Assembly (NCBI GenBank): GCA_001949185.1
Contig: BDGG01000009.1
Coordinates: 1,175,347-1,239,346 of the forward strand
Reading direction: 5' to 3'
Source of the DNA: Ramazzottius varieornatus
Lineage: Eukaryota > Tardigrada > Eutardigrada > Parachela > Ramazzottiidae
DNA: 64,000 nt
The position numbers and the translations under genes were made by a program. The notes under the pieces are model-generated. The model made no database searches and was not told where the DNA came from. It saw nothing but the letters and a program-made list of their open reading frames with translations. Shown here one piece after another: positions 20,214 through 32,800 of this stretch. How positions within the stretch are numbered: the first letter of the stretch is position 1; each line of letters starts with the position of its first letter.

Positions 20214-23200
20214 TACTACCCCGGTGCAGTTGCTCTTTCGTTCGCCTACAGTACCGTGTTTTGATTTGACTTGTTTTTAAATTTTCCATTGCACAAAAGT
20301 TCCTTGTTCCCGCGACAAAAAAATCAAATGTGAAGCACAACCAATCACAATGTAACCACCCAGATTTCTTTGTCTTCTACAAGAAATGCAAATGCAAATG
20401 CAAATGCAAATGTCCATTCAGAGCCAGGAATACTATTGGAGGAATCAAGATGGGCAGTAAACTGCGCTGTTTCTTGTCAACTTGGACAGATCGTCCAGGC
20501 GAAGCTGTGTCGATTCTTCCTGAATCTCGCTGGTTCGATATTAGTATGACAGCGACACAGCGTCTTTCACTATCTGTAAGGATGAAGTTGTACCTCGTCT
20601 GCAGAGCTGGGATGGAAGATTAGGGCTGAAGTGCCGAAGATGGATCGAATTACCTGTTCCATCTGTTCCAGCCGCTTCTTGTTTGTCAATCCCAACTCAT
20701 TCCGGAAGTTATCTTGGCAGCAAAATCTTCGGTGATAATGATATTATGTACCAAGCTCTCCCGGATTGACTTCATCTCTTCTTTCCCTGCAGGCTTGCTA
20801 TCTTTCGGATGTCCCTGGTTGTGTAGCTCGGTGAGAGGACGCCTACCAGCTGGGCTGGGTTCTCCACAGGGGGCGCTGGTGAGCTTCGCTGACACGGTGT
20901 TAAGAGTGCAAGCCGCCTGCTAAGTCTGGATCGATGCAGGGTTACCGGATGTAGCAAAACCGGAGGTTCTGACCGCTGGTGAATAGTCGGACGAAGGCTC
21001 GAGCGGGAAAAGTTTCGGTTGTAAGGCCGAATCTAATGTTCTAATTGGGGAAAGAGCGTGATACAGAAACTCTTCCTTTCTGAATGGTTCTTGGTTTCGG
21101 GAGGGTCAGGGAAATGAAAGCGCAAGGACTTGCGGTTGGAGTATTGGAAACTGGTCTGTCCCAACTTGGAAGCATTTGCTACTTTTGCCAAAGCAAAAAC
21201 CACTTAAACTGCGTTTGACAGCAGTAGGCTTCTTCCTGCGCGAGTAAAAGCATTTTCGTGTCTGAGATCGGTACTCGCACTGTTCATATAATGGGTACTG
21301 CAGTCCAGGGACCGCTAATAACAAAGATCAGGCACTCGAACCACTTTGAGTTTCAGTAAAACTATTACGTTTCCTGATTCATCGACCACATTTTGCGATC
21401 TATTTCGCTAAAGATTTCGCTGTCCACCGTATCATCCGTTTTCGGCACTTCGGCTGGGGTCCCAGGTGGATCTCCGTTAGGTGGCGCTCGGTGCGCCAGG
21501 TTGTACATCCGGAATTCGAATTCTGTCACTCCGACAGTTTTCGTTTTAACGCCTTTTGTTTATGCTTCGTTAAGCCCGATACTTGGGACGTCGACAGAGA
21601 GAGAGTTTACCCAGATTTCTATTGCAAGTGGTTGAGATCGTGCGCGACTTGGGGAAATGATCTGGGTGGATTTAGCTACCCGTCACGTGATTCGGGCGGG
21701 GATGTTTTAAAACACTCTGATTGACTATTCGTTTGGACATTGATCAACATATCTGCAGACTGTTTCTCGAACTTGTATTGACGATCTCTCGGTTGAGAAT
21801 ACACTCGAAGGTCCACGAGCTATGCCTTCGAACAAGGTAAAAACCGGCAGCTGGATTGTCCAACTTCATCGATGCGGATTAAACCAAACATATCCACTTG
21901 AGCATGTAAGCATATTAGATTTGAGCGCAAGAAAGCCAGCATTGGACAAGAGTAATATTGTTTCGAGATACGACCGTAATCGACACCTTTTCCACCTCAA
22001 TGGGCTTTTTTCAACCTGGCGCTATGATCTTGTTTCGTCAACGACCGCGATACGTTCCGCTTCACCGGTGCGTAGCACGGCAAAATATACGGCAAACCTT
22101 TACCCGTATCACGTAAATGTAATCCGCCCAACTGTGCCAGTGTATTTTTTACCCACCGCGGCCGTTTCACGCCCATCCGGCATTTTGATTAGCAGAACAC
22201 TGTGCCAAAAATATGTGACGTTATCTTTGAAGGAAAATTTATCAACAAGAAATTATTCAAGCGCAGGTCTGGACTTTTTTCCTATTGTAGCAACTCGTGG
22301 AAATGACAAAAGACTACTGAATATGAAGTCATTAAGTTTTATTGGGAATATCATAAACAATAGTCATAACACTGATTGCGTGTTATGTCCGTGATGTGAT
22401 AGAAAATATTCCCAGCTTCGGACTACTTCCCTGTGGTCAGTGTGACATCCGAGACAGCATTTATATCTGGCAGTTCCCACCGCTGGACAATGGACAGCAC
22501 GGCCAGACATACGGTCAAGTCAATAATAACCATCGGCCATCATGTAGACGGCTTGATACATCAGGGCTATACAGTACGTTGAGGCTGAGAGCTGTCCATG
22601 GGATCAAGTTATGATAATCGCTAGTTGAAGCTGATCAGTGCAAACATACTTTCCGTCGATTGGGCGCGATGGCTGTGGGAACGAATTACGGAGGTTCTTT
22701 AAGCCAACAAAGGGCCTCAAAGGCTCAAAAGGCCGCAAATGATGTAGTTAATACTTCTCATGTTACCGCTCCTCCTCACTTTTCTCTTTGATGGACAAAG
22801 CGGCTATTGCGGAATAATCAATTTCTTTTTTTCTTGCGTAATATTACAATGAGATTTTGTCTTTGAGATTCACCGAAGAAACAACACGATCAACAGAAAT
22901 GACGAACAAATTGGGGCGCAATCGTAAAACATGTCATTATGTACAGAGACAATGTCGTAAAGAAGGAGCCTACATGATTGTGATAGTTTTGTGCCGTAAA
23001 AGGTACGACTCACAGGTACAAGCAAATGACTTAGAGAGAGAATGGAATGCCAATCAAATAAAAAAGCGAGGCAAAGCCGGCTTTCTTTTCAATCAGGACG
23101 GATTGTACGAAGAGGGCGTCTTTTGTGTCGTAAGGCAATGGATGGATGGACGGACATTGGTGTTGAGCATGTCTGCATGTCAATAGCGAGCGTCTTGCGT

Positions 23201-23236
23201 CTTCTGCGATGATAATTGCCGGTAATTGCCTTACGC
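20214..23236. other. Gene-poor stretch between Tigger and HEY
   Basis: About 3 kb with no supported gene. The longest open frame (21822-22394, plus, 190 codons) has no recognisable motif, lies in AT-rich sequence and lacks splice support, so it is left unannotated. A hexamer microsatellite (20384-20412) and one degenerate palindromic repeat (about 21622-21660) are present. Confidence 0.4.
20384..20412. repeat. AAATGC hexamer microsatellite
   Basis: Nearly five perfect tandem copies of AAATGC just downstream of the Tigger element. Confidence 0.95.
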
Positions 23237-26200
23237 TCAACAGTAGGCACCGACCATTTCAGGTCCTCCCCAAGGCCGGTATGCTCGACTGGAGGCGTAA
23301 CTACTGGCTTGAGAAGATGCCGCTGCCGCGTTCATGTACATCGATTGCATAGAATTGGCAGCGGGAAATGATGAATATGGCGAAGATGTCTGGGAAAAAG
23401 TTGGCGTGGAAAAAGACGAGGTGGGCGCGCTAGCTCCTGAAAAACAATAATCATCCATCCTTTCGCTGTAAAATTTTTTGAATTTGTTTAAGAAATGGGA
23501 CGACGATCGATGATTCCATCCATATCGTCATTTCAAGTGGCGCAAGTTTGCGACGTTATTGACTGAGGGCATGCGTTACTTGGAAGAACAATCTTGTCAA
23601 GTTTTATCCGAAGTGGCGCAAGTTGTCAATGTTGTTGGCCGGGATCGCGCGCCACTTGGGAAATACACGTCCAAAATATTCCGAAAAAGTATTCTCACTA
23701 AATTTTTGATCTTTTGGAAATATTCAAAAGTTCAACTGCGACGTTACTTCTTGCTCAGTCTGTTTGACCTACCTAAACATGGAGGTGACTGTAGGGCTGA
23801 CAGTGAATTCATGGTGTATGGCATTGACATACTGCTATCGCTCTTGATTTGAGCTGCAAAGCCGCCGCTGAGCGAGTCGTTAGGTGATGCAAACAAGGAG
23901 GAAGTGGACATTCCAGGCGGCGGTGGGGGAGGTATGAGGCCTGTGGGACCGGTGGGATACTGGGAGGAATGCCAACTGTTGCTGTGCTTCAGTGTTTGAC
24001 TTTGGACAGAGTAGCACTGTAGATGGGCCATCAGGCGTGACCGCATGGGATCCTGCGAAGATAGTCCCTCTTCCTGCGTCAAGAACCGCCCCACTTCGGC
24101 TGCACACTCTTGAAAGCCCATCGTTTGAGCGTCAATATTGGACGCGTAATTCACACCTACAATAACAGATGATAAGACTTCCGTCAGGGACATGACAGCT
24201 TACATGGGTAGGGTTTTTGTCAACCGTGATGAAGCGATGACATGGACTGTCAAAAACTGCTGCGCGACCTATCGATATACTTCCTCATGTCTACCTCAAG
24301 GTTTGGAAATTACTTTGCTGTATATTATCCCGCGTACTTGGCCACTGTAGACAGTGAAATCTATGCTCACTCCGAGATAACTTCTCTGGAAATTCAATTT
24401 TCGATTTTGGCAGTCTACGAGCTCGGCAAATAAACTCGGGAAGGTTAATTCCCCCAGTGGCGCACGCTTCAACCCAAAATCAGCGACACCGTGCGCCACC
24501 CAAGAAAACAGCCAAGGTCTTGGAAGTCGCTTTTCCAAACGGCGCACGCTTATAGGCAAAATGACTGAAAAGGTACGCCACTTGGGTAGAACATCGGTCA
24601 GTTTCTTTGCCGAGCTCCCAATTGGTTTACGATGGAATGGTTTTCCGTCTGACTAAACAAATTACCAAGATTTTGAGGGTATGTTTAATGGACTATTAAA
24701 GTGAGCATAAAGGTCCACTTCACATGGACAGCTTCCTGACTGACCACAGGCCATCAACAGCGGGCAGGCATCATAACACGCGCAGTCAAGCTGCGCCAAG
24801 TAGGCAAGCTAGTACCGTGGGAACGCCATTATAAAATGTCTCTATATTGATATACAGTATTCTCCCACTTCTGCCCCAACTTTCACCAGCCAGTCATAAA
24901 CGTATAATCAGCGGCGACAGCGCTGTTTCATTACAAATTTATTATGACTTGGCTTGAGACGTAGCAGGCCGTTTCTTGAGAAGAGAGAATCTCCCCACAT
25001 GACACGGCGCGATCAGCCTTCATTAAACTGCGCTTGATGCTACGTCCGCTGGCGCCATAAAAACATTGATACTCGAAGAGCGGAACAATTGGCGAAAGGA
25101 GAAAAAACAATGTTATTGTGTCAGGCCGTTGAGACAGCGTGGGAAAGTACTCGAGGCAGTCAAGTGACGATCGTAAAATATAATTGCAAATATCGATAGG
25201 AGGCTTGACTGTTTTCTATGTAACATGAACAATGGTGTACAATACCCTTTTTCAAGTAGTCCACTGTCAACTGTAAGATCTCAGCCTTCTCCAGTTTAGT
25301 AGAACCCTGTAATAGATCTCTATTAACCCATTTCAGTCGGATAGATGTATGTAAACCAGCCGAAGTACTCTCCACAAAGGACGAACGTCTTTCGAGTCGC
25401 CATCGAGTGAAGCGTAACACGTACCTGTTTCTCGAAGGCAGCTGGTACGAGACGGCGGAGCTCGGCAAGGCTGTTATTAATCCGATCACGTCTCCGTTTT
25501 TCAATGACCTGCAAAAATGAACGTTTAGCTGGGCTGGAAGAGACATGACCAGTGACCAGTAATCGTGAAGGCGGTTCGCGCCAGCCAAAGATCGTGCTTC
25601 TTTCGAAGAAGTGACACAAAACGTCGCCATTAAAAACAGCCAAATTGCTGGCTACAGTTCCGAGAAACAAAATCGGTTTTCCTCCTCATGAATTCAGGCC
25701 TCAGGCAAGACCAAAAAGAGCGCCAGTACTTCGAATTTTGCAAATAAACAGTGGAAACTTCCGGTAAGACTAAAGTTAGTCCTTCCTTTTGGCGCGTCAC
25801 CCTGAGCCAACCATATGATGGACAAAAAGAAAATCAACAATCAATCGGAGTTGCCGATTCAACAAAACAGGCCGAAATTTCAAAATTCGAAAGAAAATCG
25901 TTTGCTGTCGTTTCGAAAGTTTCCCACTGCAGCCCTATATTCAGCCTCCTTACAGATGTGAGCAATGCTTTGAAAGGATGTTACACTACGGGATAAGGAA
26001 GCGAGGGATGTGACGGTAACTTACGTGCGGTAAGTTGAGTTTCTCAAGAAGCGGATTTCCGTACGATGATCAATTACATGAAGGTTTCTACAAGGACATC
26101 TTTTCATCGACTTACCCCTCGTCGTCGTTTGCGAGTATTGACATGGACGCCGTGGTCGCTCTCCATACTTCCCGAGGAAGGACTATCCAGCCTATAGGGC

Positions 26201-26551
26201 ATCGTCAAGCACAGGTAAGACCTTCGTTCGCCACGGCTTTCGTCGTGTGTCGATCACACGACTTACTCCCGACAGGCACACGTCCAGACTTGCACAACAG
26301 TTACTATATTGTAGGGGAGAAGAAACCGCACCGTACCTGGAGATTTTACTGACTGGACTTTCGGACGATCGGCGGAAAGGGGAAGCGCGCTCGTCGGAAC
26401 GACGTCCAGCCGACGTTTCCTGTACTTCCTGCAGCTCTCCCATGTCCGCTTGGGAAGAGGGGCGGGGCTTGTATTCCATAAATTTGGAGTCGCGCTGACG
26501 ACTGCCTCCCAGCAGATAGTCCACAGTGTGTTGGTGGGAGGAGGACAGCAT
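23237..26551 (-). CDS. HEY: HEY family bHLH-Orange transcriptional repressor
   Basis: Six exons agree in phase: 26551-26337, 26191-26116, 25508-25425, 25306-25246, 24156-23773 and 23436-23237, about 339 residues. The basic region and helix 1 are split across introns ([26 protein letters not shown], then |[20 protein letters not shown]). The Gly in the basic region (RRRG), where Hairy/E(spl) proteins have Pro, is the HEY mark. The Orange domain follows ([33 protein letters not shown]). The C-terminus has [13 protein letters not shown], matching the HEY YRPW(G)xE(V/I)GAF end. HEY proteins repress transcription downstream of Notch in the nucleus. A Met at 26581 is an alternative start. Confidence 0.93.
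23531..23668. repeat. Palindromic repeat doublet (HEY intron)
   Basis: Hairpins at 23531-23587 and 23609-23668 between the last two HEY exons. Confidence 0.8.
24415..24620. repeat. Full-length palindromic repeat doublet (HEY intron)
   Basis: Bounded by ACGAGCTCGGCAAATAAACT on the left and TTTGCCGAGCTCCCAATT on the right, with hairpins at 24449-24507 and 24530-24590. One of the best examples of a complete unit, about 205 bp. Confidence 0.87.
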
Positions 26552-27247
26552 GGAGAAGGGAGCGGTGAGTATGGGAATCAAAGGGAAGAATGGTGTACGT
26601 AAGCTTTGGTGAGTGGCGCGTGTGTCCTTCGCTGGAATCGGCGCTAAACTATCGGTACATCAAACGCTTCTTCTCTGGCTTTTAGAATAGGTTGGTGGCT
26701 AAAGTGAAGGATGGAAGGACGGCCGACGGTAGGGCATACGTCCATACGCACACACAGACACGAGCAGCGGATGGACCAGTACGGTGCCGGCACAAGACGA
26801 GACCTTCCGCCTCGTCACTCGCCCAACCACCGTCATTTACCTTACACCCGCTGATGATGGCGCAGCCCAGCGTACGACATCGTGCCAAAGACAGACGATC
26901 GTGACGGAGGTATGCACTCAAGACTCACAGGTAGGCTGGTCTGATGTTAAACGTCAACCCAGACAAACCACTACGAGTGGCACTTTGTACCGTCAGCTTC
27001 CGAGCGCACCGCCACGTGTTGGCCACTTGCGCATGCAGAGTTCGCCCTGCACGGTTCGCCGCAACTGTACGTGTGGGCGAACGGTCTTTGCTGTGATTAC
27101 CAGATCGTGCCTGAGCCAACTTCGTCTCGCAGGTGTTGTTTCGTCGGTCAAGGGACCTTAAGCTTCACCATCTTGTTTTTCTTTGTAGGCTTCTCATACC
27201 CTGCAGTGATTACAGACGGAATCTCGGCGAGAAAACTCGATACAGGT

Positions 27248-27310
27248 GCTTTTCCAAGTGGCGCACATCGTCGCTGGTGTTGGCTGGAAGTGTGCGCCAC
27301 ACGGGAAAAC
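27248..27310. repeat. Palindromic repeat copy
   Basis: TTTTCCAAGTGGCGCACA / TGTGCGCCACACGGGAAAAC hairpin in the HEY-MTCL intergenic region. Confidence 0.8.
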
Positions 27311-29111
27311 CATCTGGTCGAGTTTGTTTGCTTCCAGATAGAGTCCTGGTCTTCTTGGGGATGTTTTACGGTTCCACAGGCTAGTCTGATGATAGAGGGA
27401 AAAGTGACAGGGCTGCTTTCCGTGAGAATGTTTGGTTGTATAGGCAATTGAGTTTTATTTTGATGTCAGCAATTTTCCGGATGGACAGTGTCGCTGCGCG
27501 CGACGATGTGACATGTTTGGCCTTTCCTCACGGTTAGATGATAACTTGTGCCCGTGGTTGGCCATTTAATGATGGAAACTCTTTATCATTGACCATTTCT
27601 CTCTGTTCACAAACCGCATACACCATCGGGAGATAGTCAAAAAGTAAATTTACTGTTTCTAAAAATCCGATAGAAAACTCCTCGTCCTAAAATACTATTT
27701 TTATATAACATAACAAATGTGTGTTTCAAATTTGCTGTTCTCTTTTGAATCAAAAAACGGAAATTCTTGGAAGTATGTTCGTACAGTGGGGTAGATGTGA
27801 TTGAAAGGAGAATCTCTCCTCGGACACTATATCTGGTTTTAGCAGTGAGGACCTCGGGGCGTGTGACTAAGAAGGCGGAAGTTGAAGTGTTGGACCACGA
27901 GTATTAAGTGGTCACGTTCCTCGAAAGATATCAGAGAAGCGTGGTAGCGTATCTGCCGACAATTGGAATGCATTGACTGATATGCAGAGCTTTACAGACT
28001 TCATAACTCTATCCATGAGCTCAAAGTAATAAGAGGGGGTGAAATTATCCATGGCCGGCAGTGGCAGGGGCAGTGGGCCACACGGCCAGCACACGCAGGT
28101 CATGAGAACGGTATTTAATCCATGTGGTCACAGCGGGAGGCTAACTTCACCTTCTGACAAGCCATAGCTGACAGGGGAAACCAGTGGGAACTTTATCCCA
28201 ACAATCGCGTTATTATAAGAGGCACAATGGCTGTGCGTGTGTCAACCAGTACAATTAGAGAAGACATTTTTTCACGGAACGTGACGCGAAGTCGTATTTA
28301 CACAGATTCGAATCGCTCATCATTACCGAAAAATACTCACATCGTGTAGATTTCTGAAAATTTTCACAGGGAAACGCCCAGCACGTCGACAAGGAAGAAA
28401 CCTCGGCCACTGGCAAGTCAGGTAGATACTTTGAACCCGCATACCTTGAACACACGCTAAGTACACGGCGCGACGTATGCAGGTTTCCAAAAGACAGTAC
28501 AGTTGCGTTTGCGGACCAAGAAATTGACTTCTGGTGAATGGGCGAAACCGAAAATGTGATGCGGTGGTTCCAGCGTTGCGTAATAAACTTTCTATAGGTC
28601 GTTATGTTTTGGCCGGGACTATAAAACAGCAAGCCAGGTTGAAACTCTGAAGAGTGAGGGTCTTGTTTTAATGTTCGGTGTATTGAATAGTGGTTAAAGC
28701 CATAAATCGTATGAAGGCGATACGGACAAGAACATCACACAAAAAGCGCAATAGCGCTCTATTATCGTTTCTTGACAAGCTTTACACCTCGTGTCAATAG
28801 GTTTTTGGTCGTGATGGCGACTTTAAGTGCCATTCCCACGCTTTGGATTATCACCTCCAAAAGCATGCGCTGTTGATTTTTTCTATCTCTCAATTCTTAA
28901 TATCTAGTCGTTTGGCCGCTTCGTTTGTATTTTGTTTAAAGCGAGCTGCTCCTTCTTAAACAGCCGCTTTGTACACAGCCAACCTTCTCGGCCCGAATAT
29001 GCGGTCGCCGGTACGATACGGAATACTTGCTCGGGCTGTCTTTACCAGGTTTCCACCTAATATTTCTGCACACGCCCAAAGGTTTTCCAGTTAGTTTGGA
29101 GACCGAAGAAG

Positions 29112-29275
29112 ATTAAGTGGCGCAGGCGCTCAGTCTGTACCACGGAAAACGAGCGCCGCTGGATAATAAACAGGCACAATTGACAAGATCGTCTTCCCAA
29201 GCGGCGTACCCTTCCAGCCAGTAGCGTGCGCTATTTAGAGAAGCGGTCTTGTCGAGTTGGTTTGCCGAGCTCTCA
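29112..29275. repeat. Palindromic repeat doublet
   Basis: Hairpins at 29112-29168 and 29194-29245, ending in TTTGCCGAGCTCTCAA. Confidence 0.8.
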
Positions 29276-29800
29276 ATATGGCAGAAAGGCTTTACTCTGC
29301 CAAAATATGGTATTGGCCCGCCGGCGATTTTGGGTGTCTGCAAAAACCATTGTTCTATCAACGTAGCCCTAATTCCTCGAGATATTTGTCGCATATAAAA
29401 CGGTATTTCGATTCAAATTTCCAGATGTTCTGCTTTCAAGTTGCTAAAGCTTAGAACAAGGAATGAATGACGTCTTTGTCCCATCATATCCTAATTAGCG
29501 AAATAGAGCGGTAAAGACTCTAAAGAGCGCTTAAAAATTTGCCCTCGTATCATTGACATGAAATTCTATATTTGCTCAGCTTGGCAGTAGGAAGTGCCCT
29601 GTGGAGCAGAATGGTCTTCGGATCTGTCCGAGTGTCAAGTTCTGCTCAACTGTGTTTCAATTTTGGCTTAAGTGTTCATCAGTTATACAAAGCCGACAAC
29701 TGTATCACACCTCGAGCTTCCAACTGTCCAATAGAAAATCCCGGTGATTAACTTAAGTTGAAAATTTCCAAAGAAGAAAAGTTTCCAATGTGAAAACGAC

Positions 29801-32800
29801 TCATTTGCCTTTATTTTCGAATTTCTTTGCCAAATCAGAAATAGGTTTTCTCCACGTGTTGATCAAAGGTTTCTTTGTGGCTGGTTCATCCTTTTCTTTG
29901 AGCTTCAGCTTTCCAACCGGGTCTTTCGATGTCGACGCAGGTGGTTCTTTACTCGAGCTCGGCGCACTGCCACCTACTTCTTTTTTTCTGTTAGTTAATT
30001 CCGAGGGTGCTGGTGGTGCGGAGGTGGAAGGCGTCGTTGCCTTTTCCACTTCTTTCTGTGTGGTCGCGGCTGCTGTAGGTACAGCTGGCGCCACTACAGT
30101 CCTGGCGGAAGTGGCTGCTTCAGCCAACGGAGATGGCGCTGCAGTGGGCTTGGGTGATGGCGTCGACAGCGGCATCATGTGGACTGAAGGCTGTGGGGAA
30201 GGTGAGGGCGTTCGAGAAGTTTGAGTGGCCATGGTTGGATGGCTGAGGCGCTCGAAGAAGCCACTGGATCCATCGGACGAAGAGATCTCCACCCGTTCTT
30301 TAAGGCTTTCCTGCGATGAATGGTTGGAGTGAAGGCGCGCCAGGATCTTCTTCTTCTTGGCCAAGGCGGCGTCCATGATGGTCCGCTTCGGTCTGTCTTC
30401 GGTGGATGTGGCCGAGTCGACCTTCTGTGGAAGGTTGGGCAGCGAGACGAAGCGCGCGTCTTTGACGGGCAGAGCGTCGCGAATGAGCGGGTAGTTCCAC
30501 GACTGCAGGCTGCTGTCGCTGTCGATCGAGTCCCAACTGCCACCCGGATCACGGAAGCACTCCTCGCTGACTGCACCCACCGAAGCCGAGAGGTCGGGAG
30601 CAGGCAAACGTCTAAGACTACGATCATGTTCGCGCATTACTGACGGTGGTGTCACCAGGAAGCTCGGAGGAATGGACGGGAAACGAGGATTACGAGCTGG
30701 GTAGTTGACTTTGGGGATGGAACGAAGCGGAGTGGGTGCGGGCAAGGTTACGACCGTGGTTTCCACGTCCTCGGCATCCACACTCGGAAACCTAGGGTGC
30801 CACTTTTATGCTACTGCATTCCTGTCAAGCTGCATGAAAGCTTAAGCTCCAAGAAATATTCTTACCGTCGAATGACTGCGTTCTGACTTGGACCAGGCTC
30901 CGCCAACGACGCCGAATGAGATCTACCAAGACAAAATTATAACTTCTGCCTTTACAGTAATATTGGTTGATCTTTTTCGTGCGATTGGTCAGCTAGTCGC
31001 AAACTGAAGTTCGACAAGCAAACTCGACCGGATGGTTTTTCTGAGCGGTGCATGTTAACAGCCAACGCCAGTGGTAACGTGCGTCACTTGGGAAAACAAT
31101 AGTTCCCAGTTTCCAAATACTTACCTTTTGTGCGGTAGAATGGGTCGTCTGCTTCGTCGTTCAGCTTTGATATCTTCGCTAACCTTCGTGATCTGTGGAA
31201 GTCGAAAATTGTTTGCAGCGCGCGTTTCGGTCGGCAATTTCAACGAGTAAGTGTATGCGTCACTTACGTTGTCTATAGCTTTCTGAAGATCGGCGCTCTT
31301 CTTGCCCTTGTACTTCTTGTGGTCGGTTACAGCCAACGTGGCCGACTTTTCATCGTAGAATTTGTCGCGCTCACGAGCTCGAGCTGCGCGGTCGCGACCT
31401 GCAGCAGTTTGAGTAGGAACCTTCGGCGCAGGAGCCGGGCTGACGTCTTCCTCCGAAGAGAACAGAGGGGCGACATCCTTCAACCGTTGTATCTGAAACA
31501 GGAAAGATGAGATATTATTCCAAACACTTCGTTTTGTAGTGAGAAGACCGACCTCTGCTAGAATTTGGTCGATTTTTCCTCGCTCTTTGATTTGACAACT
31601 TTCGTCTTCGGCGAGACGCTCGGCCAGATCATCTCTTTCGATCCTGATGATCTCGCATTCGGTGCGCATAATGTCGTACTGCAGCTTGAGGTTGTCATGG
31701 GCGTCCGTCATTGGTTTCATCTTATCTTGCAGCTGTAATACCAGACGAAAGTCAGTCATCTCCTTCTAAATACACACAGAAACGGGCGGGGAATGCGCAG
31801 CGTATACCTCTCGTATCTTGGCTCGTAGCAGATCGGTTTCCCGCTCTTTATCCAACTTGACCGCAGTGACTTGAGCTCTAGCCTCGGAAATGTCCTTTTC
31901 CGATCGTTTCAGAGCCTTCTCCAATACCTCTATTCTTTCTCTGCCGTCGCTGGCACCACTTAGGTCACTGTCACCAGCAGCGCCGCCGCGGGACCTCGGA
32001 GTGGAAGTCGGTGAGAGGTTCCGTGTACGCAGTGCATAGGCCGACATCTTGACTTGCTGTCCTTCGTACTGAATGCAAACAGACTTCTGTCATCTGTATG
32101 GTTATCGGAGGATCAAAATCTTTGCTTTGACTTTACCTGGGCCAGTTTATCTTGCAGGTCTGAAATTTTCAGCTCGTAGGTGGACTTTTCCTTGGCGGCT
32201 TTGGCCTTGACTTCGTTCCTCTCCTGATCCAGTTTGGCCACCCTACTCTGCAGTTCTTCCAGTTGCTTGTCAATCCCTTCGCGACTGTTCTTTAGAGTCG
32301 CAAAGGCGTTAGCCTACCAACATAAATAATCAAAAGGTATTAAGAGAATCTGGGAAGTCAGCAAATGACCTGAGCAGGATCGTCTTCCCAAATGGCGCAC
32401 ACTATCAGCCAGAAACACAGGGAACGTGCGCCGCTTGAGATGACGTTCAGGTTCAGTTCATCTCCCGACGCTTCGCTCCTACTCACAGTTGAGTCAAGTT
32501 TAGACTGAGTGTCCAGATATTCGTCGCGAACATTATGGAGCTCCTGCACAGTAGAATCCAGTCGTTCCTGCAAGGTCTCTCTTTCCTTCCTGACTTGGCG
32601 CAGGTTCGTGTTCAACGACTTGGTCTCATCTTCCAACAGCTTTTGCTTGTTCTCGAAGCGCATGGTGATGGCCGAGATTTCCGCCTTGTGGATCTTGTCG
32701 TCCTGGCGCATCTTTCGGCTGAGTTCTTCCTTCTCGCCATTGAGCTTTCGATCATTTCGGTTGATCTGCTCGGTGGCTTCTTCGCCGACACGCTTGGCTT

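Larger units (their letters stand above)
26552..29800. other. Gene-poor intergenic stretch
   Basis: About 3.2 kb between the HEY start and the MTCL end. Several 60-125-codon open frames occur on both strands, none with motifs or splice context. Palindromic repeat copies lie at 27248-27310 and 29112-29270. The first part may hold HEY regulatory sequence, but nothing identifiable is seen. Confidence 0.4.

Noticed and set aside
21822-22394. 190-codon open frame on the plus strand
   Set aside because: No recognisable motif, AT-biased codons, no splice signals and no partner exon; length alone is not enough in an AT-rich stretch.
28255-28632. 125-codon open frame on the minus strand
   Set aside because: No domain, no promoter or splice context, isolated in a 3-kb gene-poor region.
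29790-30224. 144-codon open frame on plus, Val/Gly-rich
   Set aside because: Antisense shadow of the Pro/Ala/Ser-rich MTCL tail.
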